A stretch of DNA of 64,000 nucleotides from an uncultured OM182 clade bacterium (GTDB lineage: Bacteria; Pseudomonadota; Gammaproteobacteria; Pseudomonadales; Azotimanducaceae): NCBI GenBank assembly GCA_905182025.1, contig CAJJAA010000021.1, positions 1 to 64,000 of the forward strand. The letters are read 5' to 3'. Each line of letters begins with the position of its first letter. Within the stretch, counting starts at the first letter, position 1. Shown here one piece after another: positions 7,619 to 16,715 of this stretch. The position numbers were made by a program, and so were the translations under genes. The notes under the pieces were generated by a model, which saw nothing but the letters and a program-made list of their open reading frames with translations, was not told where the DNA came from and did not search any database.

Positions 7619-8744
7619 ATCTACAGACGAGAAAGAACCAAAAAAGCTAAACGTCACCAGCCTTATCTCCATCTCGATTCTTACGTTGTCGAGCATCGGT
7701 TTAACAGCTTGGTTTTATGATCGCTCGCAATATGTGCATGTGACCGACGCGAGAATCACAGCGACCATGGTTTCTGTGAGCAGTCGTATTCCCGGTTGGG
7801 TGGTCGATTTCCCAGTTGTTGAGGGCGAGTTTGTTAACAAAGGCGATGTACTTGTTCAGATCGACAATCGTGACGCAGCATTGAAGCTCGACGAAATTGA
7901 TGCCAGCTTGATGACCATTGCGGCCGAGCAAGCGCGTTTAGACAGTGAATATAGCCTCAAACAAAAACAGGTAAGCTCGCATATTGATGCGCAGCAATCG
8001 CGTCTGAACGCGGCAATCGCCAGTTCAACAGAATCACAGGTAACCTTGCAGCAGGCGAAGCGAGAGTTTGTTCGTGCTAAATCACTGCTTGATCAGAATA
8101 TGGTTTCTGAAGGTGATTACGATGCTCGTAAGCTTGCATTGGACAGCGCAGCACAAACATACAATCGACGCTTGGCAGAGATTGAAGTCGCGCGTGCGGA
8201 GCTGCTGCTATCACAAGCAGGCATGTCAGAGCTGGACGTTATCAACAAACGCATGGACATTTTGAAAAGTGAATCGACAGAATTGTCGCTTGCGCGCGAT
8301 CGCCTAAACAACACATTAGGGGATCACACAATCAAAAGTCCCATCACAGGTGTGGTTGATGAAACGTTTATCAATCAAGGCGAATATGTTTACCCCGGCC
8401 AACGTATGTTGATGGTGCATGATCCTAAGAAAATTTGGGTAAAAGCGAACGTCAAGGAAACCGAAATTCGCAGATTTGGCCTTAACTCACAGGTAAAAGT
8501 ATCTGTTGATGCCTACCCCGATGAACCCATCGCGGGTTATGTGCGCAATATTGGTTCTGCAGCCACGAGCCAGTTCGCTCTACTTCCAAGCCCAAACCCC
8601 AGTGGCAATTTCACCAAGGTGACACAAAGACTTGAGGTGCAAATTGAACTACAAACATCAAACTCGCGACTAAGGCCAGGCATGATGGTAGAGCTAGCGA
8701 TCGACGCCGGGCCTGTTGCAGAGAACGGTATCGCTGAACAGTAA
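7611..8744 (+). CDS. EmrA/HlyD-family membrane fusion protein
   Basis: The protein has 377 residues from the ATG at 7611 inside the end of the MarR gene. It has a cytoplasmic N-terminus, one membrane helix (about residues 14-33, SLISISILTLSSIGLTAWFY), a lipoyl half-motif (VPS-like SSRIPGWVVDFPVVEGEFVNKGDVLVQID), a long coiled coil (about 85-210), the second lipoyl half (IKSPITGVVDETFINQGEYVYPGQ) and a beta-barrel with VKVSVDAYPDEPIAGYV. This is the periplasmic adaptor that joins an inner-membrane exporter to an outer-membrane channel such as TolC. The stop overlaps the start of the transporter gene (TAATG). Confidence 0.88.
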   Translation: MNESTDEKEPKKLNVTSLISISILTLSSIGLTAWFYDRSQYVHVTDARITATMVSVSSRIPGWVVDFPVVEGEFVNKGDVLVQIDNRDAALKLDEIDASLMTIAAEQARLDSEYSLKQKQVSSHIDAQQSRLNAAIASSTESQVTLQQAKREFVRAKSLLDQNMVSEGDYDARKLALDSAAQTYNRRLAEIEVARAELLLSQAGMSELDVINKRMDILKSESTELSLARDRLNNTLGDHTIKSPITGVVDETFINQGEYVYPGQRMLMVHDPKKIWVKANVKETEIRRFGLNSQVKVSVDAYPDEPIAGYVRNIGSAATSQFALLPSPNPSGNFTKVTQRLEVQIELQTSNSRLRPGMMVELAIDAGPVAENGIAEQ

Positions 8745-10324
8745 TGAGTGCTCGCATACCACAGGGTATTGAAGCGACCCCGCCTATCATCGCTATGTTC
8801 GAAACCTTTGGACCCAGTTATGTTTGGTTTGCGGTCACAACCTCTATGCTGGCGTCATTCGCCACCCTTCTACCCGCAACCATTATCAATGTCGCTATCC
8901 CTGAAGTCATGGGCTCCTTTGGACTTGGCCAGGATCAAGCCCAATGGCTAGCGACCGGCTTTCTTGCCGCCGGCACAGTCACCATGCTGATGACGTCCTA
9001 TTGCATTGACGTTATCGGGCTACGATTGACCTTTGTTATTGCCATGACGATATTTCTACTCGGCTCCATCATGGGAGGGCTCGCACCGAATCAGGAAGTG
9101 CTTATCGCCTCCCGGGTTATAACCGGTGCTGCCGCCGGCATCATCAGCCCGCTGGCCATGGTGATTAACTTTCAAATTTTCCCAGTGCACAGACGAGGCT
9201 TTGCGATGGGCATCTTTGGTATTGGCACCATACTGGCGCCGGCACTGGGACCGACTTTAGGCGGCATTTTGATTGATAATTTTGGCTGGCGATACGTGTT
9301 TTTTGTCGCCGTACCTTTTTCGATCATCACAATCCCGCTGGCGATGATTTTTATGCCCGACAGGGATAAAACGAAAACCGATATCCCAAAGTTTGACTGG
9401 GCTGGTTTTTTATTGGCATCAATCTTTTTGAGTACATTACTTGCCGCCCTGTCCAGCGGTGTTAGAGAGGGATGGCAATCTGACTATATCATTTCATTAT
9501 TTGCCGTGGCGCTGTTTTCTTTCGTGTTGTTTATCTGGTGGGAGAACACGGTTAAAAATCCAATACTGGAGTTAAAAATATTTCTCTATGGCCGATTTCT
9601 TGCCGCAGCGATCGTTACATTGATTGTTGGCTTTGGCTTGTATGGTTCAACCTATCTGTTGCCTCTATTCTTGCAGACCTTGCAGGGCATTATGCCAACG
9701 GATTCTGGCTTACTGATGCTGCCAGCGGGTTTGGCGATGGCCGTTTTCTTTCCGATCGCCGGGGCGCTAAGTGATCGCTATGAACCACGTTACATCATTA
9801 TTTGTGGACTATTGCTGTTTGCTTTCTCGAGTTGGCTCATGCGATCGGTGGACGTAAATACCGCCTATGCGTCGATTTTGGTCTGGGCACTGATCGGCAG
9901 AATTGGGCTGGCATTAATCTTTCCTAGTTTAAATGTCGCATCATTAAACTCACTGCCGCCATCGCTAATTAGTCAAGGATCGGCAGCCATAAATTTCTTA
10001 CGGCAATTAGGTGGCGCGTTTGGTGTTAATTACCTCTCCATATTTTTATCCAATAGAACCAACAACTATGCGCATCAGTTCAACGAGACCCAAGTGATGA
10101 GCCCGGCAACCATTGAGCTGCTGATTAATATACAGGATAGAATGTTCGCGCAACACTTTGGTTTTATTATGGAATTCCCTGCGTCCTTCGCGTTCTTGTC
10201 GTCGACAATACTATCGCAGGCATCAACCATGGCTTTTCGGGAGGGCTTTTTGGTGATTGCGATCGTATTTTTTGTAACGATCATCCCCACCTGGTATATG
10301 CGAGGCAGTCGAAAACGTCCTTAA
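8744..10324 (+). CDS. EmrB/QacA (DHA2) family multidrug MFS transporter
   Basis: The 526-residue, very hydrophobic protein has about 14 membrane segments, as in the DHA2 family. Motif A-like and motif C-like stretches are visible (RVITGAAAGIISPLAMVINFQIF; GIGTILAPALGPTLGGIL, the antiporter motif). It should export hydrophobic compounds by proton antiport with the EmrA-like adaptor upstream; no outer-membrane factor gene is nearby. Start ATG overlaps the adaptor stop by one base. Confidence 0.88.
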   Translation: MSARIPQGIEATPPIIAMFETFGPSYVWFAVTTSMLASFATLLPATIINVAIPEVMGSFGLGQDQAQWLATGFLAAGTVTMLMTSYCIDVIGLRLTFVIAMTIFLLGSIMGGLAPNQEVLIASRVITGAAAGIISPLAMVINFQIFPVHRRGFAMGIFGIGTILAPALGPTLGGILIDNFGWRYVFFVAVPFSIITIPLAMIFMPDRDKTKTDIPKFDWAGFLLASIFLSTLLAALSSGVREGWQSDYIISLFAVALFSFVLFIWWENTVKNPILELKIFLYGRFLAAAIVTLIVGFGLYGSTYLLPLFLQTLQGIMPTDSGLLMLPAGLAMAVFFPIAGALSDRYEPRYIIICGLLLFAFSSWLMRSVDVNTAYASILVWALIGRIGLALIFPSLNVASLNSLPPSLISQGSAAINFLRQLGGAFGVNYLSIFLSNRTNNYAHQFNETQVMSPATIELLINIQDRMFAQHFGFIMEFPASFAFLSSTILSQASTMAFREGFLVIAIVFFVTIIPTWYMRGSRKRP

Positions 10325-10375
10325 TCGACGACCTAAGTTTCGACTGAACCTCTCTTTTTTTTGTGCAGCAGCCCA

Positions 10376-12046
10376 TCAAGCAATATTAAAGCCTCGATAA
10401 TGATCCGCTGCGACGTCATCACATAGCTCTCTATAAGGCGCTACACCACCCGCGTAAGGCATAAAAATACGCGGCTTACCCGGGATGTTAGCGCCCATAT
10501 ACCAAGACCCCGCTTTTGGAAAAAGCGTAGCAGCGGCTACTTCATTAACATGCTCTACCCACTGCTCTTCCGCCGCCGAATCTACTTCAAAGTAATCTGT
10601 ACCATTATCGCGCATTGATGCGATGAACTCGCAAATCCACTCAATGTGCTGCTCAATGGACACAATCATATTACTGAGAACCGAAGGGCTACCGGGGCCC
10701 GTAATGGTGAACATATTTGGGAATCCATGCACACCTAAGCCCAAATAGGATTTAGGCCCTTCTGCCCATTTATCTTTCAAGGACAGACCATCAACACCGG
10801 TAATGTTCATTTTCAACAGACTCCCTGTCATCGCATCGAAGCCAGTCGCCAACACCAATATATCGAACTCATATTCATCGGCAGTCGTTCTCAGTCCATT
10901 TGCTGTCACCGTCTCAATTGGATTGGTGGCGACATCAACTATGCTCACATTTGCTCGATTGAATGTCTCGAAATAGTTAGAATCTACGCAGATACGTTTT
11001 GTTCCGATGGGATAAGTCATTGGGCTTAGCAGGTCTGCAACCGCTGGATCATCAACAGTCTGACGTATTTTTTCGCGAACAAAATCCGCCACAATCGCAT
11101 TGGCCTCTTCGCTGACCATGGTGTCGATAAACGCACCAATAAATTTAGCCCCGCCAAATTGCCAATAACGTTCCATTGTTTCGCGCGCCTCTTCTATTGG
11201 CACACTGGTAATCATTGTTTCTGACATACCTCGGTATTCGTCCGGGATCATCAGATCACCGAAACTGGAAACACGGTCTAAACGATAATCTTCTCGATGG
11301 TCAGGATAGTTTTTCTTGTAACCTTCGACCCACTTCGGATCAAGCGGTGCATTATTAGCAGGTACGCTGAAATTTGGCGTGCGCTGAAAAACCGTTAAAT
11401 GTTTCGCCTGCTGCGCAATAACAGGAATCGCCTGAATCGCTGAAGAACCTGTGCCGACAATACCCACCGTCTTATCGGTAAAGTCGACACCTTCATGGGG
11501 CCATTGGCTGGCGTAGTAGGTCGGTCCAGCGAAGTCATTAAGATTCGTGATATTTGGAATTTGCGGTGTAGAAAGGCAACCGGTCGCCATAATGCAAAAT
11601 TGCGCATCCACCTCATCACCCTTGTCGGTTTTGACGGACCAGCGATGCGACTCATCGGAATAGTTGACATGGGTCACCCGGGTTTCCAATTTGATATCAG
11701 ACCAAAGCTCGAAACGATCGGCGACATGGTTGATATAACGCAAAATCTCAGCTTGCGTTGCATAACGCTCAGTCCATTCCCACTCCTGTTCAAGTTCCGG
11801 GGAGAAGGAATAAGAGTAAGCCATGCTCTCGGCATCACAGCGAGCACCAGGATAACGATTCCAATACCAGGTTCCACCGACACCATCACCGGCTTCAAAC
11901 ACCTGTGCAGATAAGCCCATCTGGCGAAACTTTTGCAGTAGATACAGCCCGGCGAATCCAGCCCCCACAATTGCCACATCTACCGATCGTGTTATCGAGG
12001 TACCTTGCTCGGTCATTGAATCATTGCTGTTAAGCGACTGCGACAT
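10376..12046 (-). CDS. flavin-containing monooxygenase, Baeyer-Villiger (cyclohexanone monooxygenase-like)
   Basis: The 556-residue protein has two Rossmann motifs: G28AGFAG33 for FAD and G198TGSSA203 for NADPH. Between them is the long Baeyer-Villiger fingerprint GGTWYWNRYPGARCD (residues 57-71). The short fingerprint F-x-G-x-x-x-H-x-x-x-W-P is present as F172-A-G174-P-T-Y-Y178-A-S-Q-W182-P, with Tyr where the conserved His is expected. An ATG-containing motif (LVLATGFDAMTG) precedes the C-terminal FAD part. The family turns ketones into esters or lactones with O2 and NADPH. GGAGGGA lies upstream of the ATG at 12046. The gene stands alone and converges on the efflux operon. Confidence 0.85.
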   Translation of the reverse strand: MSQSLNSNDSMTEQGTSITRSVDVAIVGAGFAGLYLLQKFRQMGLSAQVFEAGDGVGGTWYWNRYPGARCDAESMAYSYSFSPELEQEWEWTERYATQAEILRYINHVADRFELWSDIKLETRVTHVNYSDESHRWSVKTDKGDEVDAQFCIMATGCLSTPQIPNITNLNDFAGPTYYASQWPHEGVDFTDKTVGIVGTGSSAIQAIPVIAQQAKHLTVFQRTPNFSVPANNAPLDPKWVEGYKKNYPDHREDYRLDRVSSFGDLMIPDEYRGMSETMITSVPIEEARETMERYWQFGGAKFIGAFIDTMVSEEANAIVADFVREKIRQTVDDPAVADLLSPMTYPIGTKRICVDSNYFETFNRANVSIVDVATNPIETVTANGLRTTADEYEFDILVLATGFDAMTGSLLKMNITGVDGLSLKDKWAEGPKSYLGLGVHGFPNMFTITGPGSPSVLSNMIVSIEQHIEWICEFIASMRDNGTDYFEVDSAAEEQWVEHVNEVAAATLFPKAGSWYMGANIPGKPRIFMPYAGGVAPYRELCDDVAADHYRGFNIA

Positions 12047-12348
12047 CTGTCTATCCCTCCTAAATGAACTTTAGCTTGGATGAATAGTTATATAGGCAAA
12101 TTGAATTCCTTACCAGTCGATAACAAGGGCATTAATTATCTAAATTGGAATGGTGCGAATCGGTGAATAGTTAATCGACGGGTGAGCTCAAGCACTATTT
12201 AGGTCGCTTGGCACGGGATTAACACATTGAGGATGGTAACAAGGGCTTTGGTAATCGAATCGAAACGGTCGGCAAAACAGCAAGTTCATCAAGCGCCTTG
12301 GAATAAGGATCGCTTGATAAAATTGAAACCTGTGCGGCCTAAACTCGC
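12047..12348. other. intergenic region with a stem-loop
   Basis: No coding region is visible. At 12289-12317 a stem-loop can form from TCAAGCG and CGCTTGA arms (seven pairs) with an inner CCTT/AAGG stem and a two-base bulge. It lies beyond the 3' end of deaD, but neither strand has a T run after it, so it may be a 3'-end or processing structure rather than an intrinsic terminator. The upstream half holds the leader of the monooxygenase gene. Confidence 0.4.
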
Positions 12349-14229
12349 TTAACGAGGCTTAGCGGGCTTTCGTTTCCTCTCACCGGACTTGCCAGCACTG
12401 GATCGAGGTTTTCTATCCGCTGATGATCTCGTTGACGAAGACCTATCTGTCGCTGGCTTTTTGCGGCGTGCAGGTTCTTCCTCAGAGCTGCCTTGCTGCT
12501 CTGGCTCAGCTTTGGCCTTTGTAATACCTAGACGTTGTCCACAAACCCAAGCTTTCTTCAGATCCGTGAAGACATCCTTTGGCATGCCAGCCGGTAGATC
12601 AACTAAACTGTAGTCTTCCATGATGTTTACGTGCCCAATGTGTTCAGCATCCAAACCGGCTTCATTGGCGATTGCACCAACAATATTGCCTGGTTTGACA
12701 TCATGGTTCGAACCGACTGAAATACGGAACCGTTCCATACCTTCAGGCACAGAACCGTCACGTCGACGTGGTTTTTGAGGCTTACGACGAGATGAATCAC
12801 CTCGGTTGTTAGCACCATCGGCTGATCGACTATCCCGGCTTGGTCCTCTTTCAACGACTGTCGGAATATCCTTAACAAGCAAAGGACGATCGGCTACGGA
12901 CATTTTAGCAAGCGCCGCGGCCACTTCAATCGCAGGAATATCGTGCTCTAAGACGTATTGGTCGATCACACCCTGCATAAACTCAAGGTCGCCCGCTGCC
13001 AGCACATCGGAAATCGATTGCTTGAAGTCAGAGATGCGCTTGTTATTAACCATCTCCGTACTGGGCAACTTCATCGGTTCGATTTTTTGACCTGTGGCCC
13101 GCTCAATCGCAGACAACATTCTTTTTTCTCTTGGCGCGACAAATACTATTGCTTCGCCGGTACGCCCTGCTCGACCGGTTCGACCGATTCGGTGAATATA
13201 GGATTCCGTATCGTTAGGAATATCATAGTTAATAACGTGGCTGATACGGTCGACATCCAGCCCTCTGGCTGCAACGTCGGTGGCAACCAAGATATCTAAC
13301 TTACCTTGCTTCAAACCCTGAATGGTTTTTTCTCGCTGCTTCTGCACCAGGTCGCCGTTGATTGCCGCGGCGGCGTAGCCACGCGCTGACAGTTTTTCTG
13401 CTAACTCACCCGTCGCAGTCTTGGTGCGAACAAAGACAATAATGCCTTCGAAGGGTTCAACTTCCAAAATACGGGTCAATGCATCAAGTTTATGTGACTG
13501 ACTGACGGACCAAAAACGTTGTCGGATCGTTGATGCCGTCTTTGTTTTCGATTCAATCGTAATTTCTTTAGGATTGTCTTGGAACTTACGTGCAATCTTC
13601 AAAACTTGTTTGGGCATGGTCGCGGAAAATAACGCCATTTGTTTTTCTTTCGGCATTTGCTCCAAAATCCACTCGACATCTTCATGGAAGCCCATGCGCA
13701 GCATTTCGTCCGCTTCATCGAGCACCATCGCTTTAACATCTGACAAGACCAGCGTGCCACGACGCATATGATCCATTACGCGACCCGGGGTGCCAACAAC
13801 CGCGTGTACACCACGACGTAATTGACGAATCTGACCGCTATAATCTTGACCACCGTAGATGGGCAAAATACGGAAGTCTTTCATGCGAGAGGCATAACGT
13901 TGAAATGCTTCGGATACTTGAATCGCCAACTCACGCGTTGGTGCCAGAACGAGTATCTGTACACCCTTTGCTTTTAAATCCAGACGCGACAATAAGGGCA
14001 ACGCAAATGCCGCCGTTTTACCGGTTCCGGTCGGTGCATGACCCAAAACATCCAGTCCTTCCAGCAAATGCGGGATGGTCAGCGCTTGAATCGGCGAAGG
14101 TGTTTCGTACCCAACCTCGTCGAGTGCTTTCATTAGTGGCGCAGCGAGACCGAGATCTCGGAAGCCGATCGTTTCAACGACTTCCTCTACTGGCTGTTCA
14201 GATGCATCGTTTGATTTAGATTTTGACAT
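12349..14229 (-). CDS. deaD: DEAD-box ATP-dependent RNA helicase DeaD/CsdA
   Basis: The protein has 626 residues from the ATG at 14229; an ATG nine codons upstream (14256) is also possible and neither has a clear ribosome site. Helicase motifs in order: FRDLGL with Q motif SPIQALTIP, APTGTGKT (Walker A), PTRELAIQ, GTPGR, DEAD, SAT, IVFVRT, VATDVAARGLD and HRIGRTGR. After residue about 490 comes a DbpA-type RNA-binding domain (RISVGSNHDVKPGNIVGAIANEAGLD) and then a basic Lys/Arg/Ser tail. DeaD unwinds RNA duplexes in ribosome assembly and mRNA turnover at low temperature. The length matches the family. Confidence 0.92.
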   Translation of the reverse strand: MSKSKSNDASEQPVEEVVETIGFRDLGLAAPLMKALDEVGYETPSPIQALTIPHLLEGLDVLGHAPTGTGKTAAFALPLLSRLDLKAKGVQILVLAPTRELAIQVSEAFQRYASRMKDFRILPIYGGQDYSGQIRQLRRGVHAVVGTPGRVMDHMRRGTLVLSDVKAMVLDEADEMLRMGFHEDVEWILEQMPKEKQMALFSATMPKQVLKIARKFQDNPKEITIESKTKTASTIRQRFWSVSQSHKLDALTRILEVEPFEGIIVFVRTKTATGELAEKLSARGYAAAAINGDLVQKQREKTIQGLKQGKLDILVATDVAARGLDVDRISHVINYDIPNDTESYIHRIGRTGRAGRTGEAIVFVAPREKRMLSAIERATGQKIEPMKLPSTEMVNNKRISDFKQSISDVLAAGDLEFMQGVIDQYVLEHDIPAIEVAAALAKMSVADRPLLVKDIPTVVERGPSRDSRSADGANNRGDSSRRKPQKPRRRDGSVPEGMERFRISVGSNHDVKPGNIVGAIANEAGLDAEHIGHVNIMEDYSLVDLPAGMPKDVFTDLKKAWVCGQRLGITKAKAEPEQQGSSEEEPARRKKPATDRSSSTRSSADRKPRSSAGKSGERKRKPAKPR

Positions 14230-14270
14230 AGGGAGGCTGGTGCGGGGCACATTCATTGGGCAGGGCGGCG

Positions 14271-14298
14271 AGTATACTGGCCTGTTGCCCGATTACAA
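14271..14298 (-). promoter_or_regulatory. putative deaD promoter
   Basis: TTGTAA (14298-14293) and TATACT (14276-14271) are separated by 16 bases. Transcription would start near 14264, which would leave about 35 bases before the preferred ATG at 14229. Confidence 0.45.
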
Positions 14299-14468
14299 CC
14301 AAAGTCGTCCGAAATCGTTGAATTACTTACAATTTTTTCACCTTTGCGGCTCAGATTTAGGATTCGATACGACCTATCAAGCGACATCTGTCAGGCCTGA
14401 ATCCAAGCCAGTAATTATGCTAATCTTGCGCGACCAGCCACCATCAATAACCCAAAGGGATTAAACAC

Positions 14469-15887
14469 TTGCTTACGCTACGTCCAATCTTGTCTGCGCT
14501 ACGATCTATTGCCCTAATATCCTTTACGGTAGGCACTACTTTTTTGTCTGCTAGCGCCTTTGCCGAGGACGTTACCGCCAGCAACCCAAACCCTGCCAAG
14601 AATGTCATCCTGATCATCGGGGACGGCATGGATGACCATCAAATTACCATTGCGCGAAACTATTTAAAGGGCGCCGCCGGTCGCCTCACCCTAGATGACA
14701 TGCCCGTTCGCAGCTCTGTGGCTGTATTAACAGTGTCGGAGCAAGCGCCTGATGAGTACATTTACGTCGCCGACTCAGCCTGCAGCGGCACGTCGATGTC
14801 GACGGGACAGGCAACCAGTCGGGCAAGAATCGCCACGACGGCAAAGAGCGATATTGATATCGAGACCATCGTTGAGATGGCGCACAAATCAGGATTCAAA
14901 ACGGGTATTGTCAGCACCTCCTCGGTCACGGATGCAACCCCGGCTGTTTTCGCATCCCATATTCAATACCGATTCTGCGAAAACCCAGAGAAAATGGTCA
15001 CAGAACGCTTCAGCTGCCCGCAGGACTTAAAAGCAAACGGCGGTCCTGGTTCTATCTCTGAACAGCTCGCTGTCTCCAATGTTGACGTTATTTTCGGCGG
15101 CGGCATGGAAAACTTCACCCCCACTGTTGAAGGCGGTTCAACTAGCGTACTCGACAGCGCGATCGCAAACGGCTTTACAATTCTTAAAACAAAGCAAGAT
15201 CTAAACAATGTAACCACCGCAGGTAAAGTATTGGGCCTGTTTGCTGACAAGCATTTGGCAACCAAACTTAGAGGTGAAGACGGACGCATAGCTGAGAAGC
15301 CTGAGCCCAGCTTACTTAATAGCGTGCATTGGTCCCTTGGGGAGGTCGATCTACCCGAACCTATGACTTGCGAGACTAACCCTGATGCCGCAGACACACC
15401 CAGTTTGCTTTCTATGTCCAGCAAGGCAATTGAACTGCTTTCCACCGATAATGATAAGGGCTTCTTCCTTATGATCGAATCGGCATCGATTGACAAGCAA
15501 TCTCATGCGCGTAACCCCTGCGGATCAATCGGCGAGCTCGACCAACTCGATGAGACTGTCGCCTATGCCTTAAAGTTTGCCGACCAACACCCCGGCACAC
15601 TCATTTTAGTCACGGCTGATCATGCCCAAGCGGCTCAACTGGTACCAGAATCAAGCATGTTCTCAGGTTTGGACATTCCCGTTTATAGCCCCGGCAGCAT
15701 GGTGCGAATTATCACACCAGAGGGCGGATTGATGGGCGTAAACTACGCGACCAATGATTTCTTTGCGGAAGAACATACAGGCGCTGCCGTGCCCCTCTAT
15801 GCTAACGATGTTGCGATAGGTAAGATCGATACCTACATTAGCCAGACTGATATTTTCGATATCGCAAAGCAGCATCTGGGCCTATAA
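14469..15887 (+). CDS. secreted alkaline phosphatase (PhoA family)
   Basis: The protein has 472 residues from a TTG start with AAGGGA nine bases upstream. No ATG fits, and the TTG gives a full signal peptide (cut likely after A32, ASAFA). PhoA-family residues: D52 in IIGDGMDD, nucleophile Ser103 in D102-S-A-C-S-G-T-S-M-S-T-G, SIDKQSHARNPCG, LVTADHA and EEHTGAAVP near the C-terminus. These hold two zinc and one magnesium ion for periplasmic phosphomonoester hydrolysis. The segment after the nucleophile (CSGTSM) departs from the common AASATA. The protein has cysteines, as expected for a periplasmic enzyme. I see no Pho box that I could defend. Confidence 0.88.
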   Translation: MLTLRPILSALRSIALISFTVGTTFLSASAFAEDVTASNPNPAKNVILIIGDGMDDHQITIARNYLKGAAGRLTLDDMPVRSSVAVLTVSEQAPDEYIYVADSACSGTSMSTGQATSRARIATTAKSDIDIETIVEMAHKSGFKTGIVSTSSVTDATPAVFASHIQYRFCENPEKMVTERFSCPQDLKANGGPGSISEQLAVSNVDVIFGGGMENFTPTVEGGSTSVLDSAIANGFTILKTKQDLNNVTTAGKVLGLFADKHLATKLRGEDGRIAEKPEPSLLNSVHWSLGEVDLPEPMTCETNPDAADTPSLLSMSSKAIELLSTDNDKGFFLMIESASIDKQSHARNPCGSIGELDQLDETVAYALKFADQHPGTLILVTADHAQAAQLVPESSMFSGLDIPVYSPGSMVRIITPEGGLMGVNYATNDFFAEEHTGAAVPLYANDVAIGKIDTYISQTDIFDIAKQHLGL

Positions 15888-15991
15888 CCTGTTGCAAGGC
15901 GCCGATGGCAAAAAGCTAACGACCAAGCTATGTTTGTTATTGTGTATGGCAGAACGCGTGCTTTGACCTTAAGTTTCAAGCGAGAACACAT

Positions 15992-16576
15992 ATGAAAAAA
16001 CTTACTCTCACATTCATCAGCTTGATGGTCTTGACGGCGACAACACTTGTTCAGGCTCAGAACGCTGCCTCGGCGCAGCCAGACTCGATCAAGAATCGCG
16101 TCGAAGATGCCTACAATTTCCGTCGTCCTACCCCTCAGGTACACACATCTGGCGTGATTAACGAAAATCAACTGACCAACTTGAAGGCAGAGGGCTACAT
16201 TGCCGTCATCAATTTACTCCCCAAGAAGAACGACAATGCCATCGCAAATGAGAAGAAAATTGTAAAAGAGCAGGGATTGAGCTACCACAACATCCAAGTC
16301 GATTGGGAAAACCCAACCGCAAAAGATTATGCAAAATTCGCAAAAATTATGGATAGTTATAAAAAAGCCATCACAAGCAGCGATCCAACACAAAAGGTCA
16401 TCGTCCATTGTGCAGCCAACTTTCGTGCATCCGCGTTCTTCTCACTTTATGCCTATAAAAATCTACGCTGGAGCGAGGGTCACGTGACCGAGTCTATTAA
16501 TTCTGTCTGGGCTATCGCTGACTATCCCACGTGGGACACGTTCATAAAGAACAAAATGCAAGAAAGCGCACTGTAG
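15992..16576 (+). CDS. exported protein-tyrosine-phosphatase-like protein
   Basis: The 194-residue protein has an N-terminal signal peptide (MKKLTLTFISLMVLTATTLVQAQ). The body looks like the small DSP/DUF442-type phosphatase family: SGVINENQLTNLKAEGYIAVINLLP, then the P-loop VHC140-A-A-N-F-R145-A-S. This is C-x4-R, the spacing of the DUF442/Blh group, with Asn where Gly is usual. A secreted enzyme of this type lies 105 bases downstream of the secreted alkaline phosphatase, so both may serve periplasmic phosphate release, but this link is only by position. Confidence 0.7.
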   Translation: MKKLTLTFISLMVLTATTLVQAQNAASAQPDSIKNRVEDAYNFRRPTPQVHTSGVINENQLTNLKAEGYIAVINLLPKKNDNAIANEKKIVKEQGLSYHNIQVDWENPTAKDYAKFAKIMDSYKKAITSSDPTQKVIVHCAANFRASAFFSLYAYKNLRWSEGHVTESINSVWAIADYPTWDTFIKNKMQESAL

Positions 16577-16595
16577 AGTACCCAAGGTTAGTTTT

Positions 16596-16685
16596 ATGCG
16601 CTTCATTACAATCGTTACTTCGGGCACTTTCTTCGCCGTCACAGCGCCATTCTCTAACACGATTACTTTCAGTGAAAATGAATAA
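16596..16685 (+). CDS. possible 29-residue small protein
   Basis: An ATG at 16596 has AAGG eight bases upstream and opens a 30-codon frame to a TAA. The product (starting MRFITIVTSGTFFAVTAPF) is hydrophobic in its first half. It sits 19 bases after the phosphatase-like gene. Nothing similar comes to mind; it may be chance. Confidence 0.25.
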   Translation: MRFITIVTSGTFFAVTAPFSNTITFSENE

Positions 16686-16715
16686 CACGCTGCACTAAAT
16701 CATCATCCGCATCAT

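Noticed and set aside
10325-10375. Eight-T run as terminator between emrB-like gene and the monooxygenase
   Set aside because: No stable stem precedes the T run on either strand.
16411-16430. Broken phosphatase P loop (C-x4-R rather than C-x5-R)
   Set aside because: The C-x4-R spacing is normal for the DUF442/Blh-type group, so it is not a deletion.
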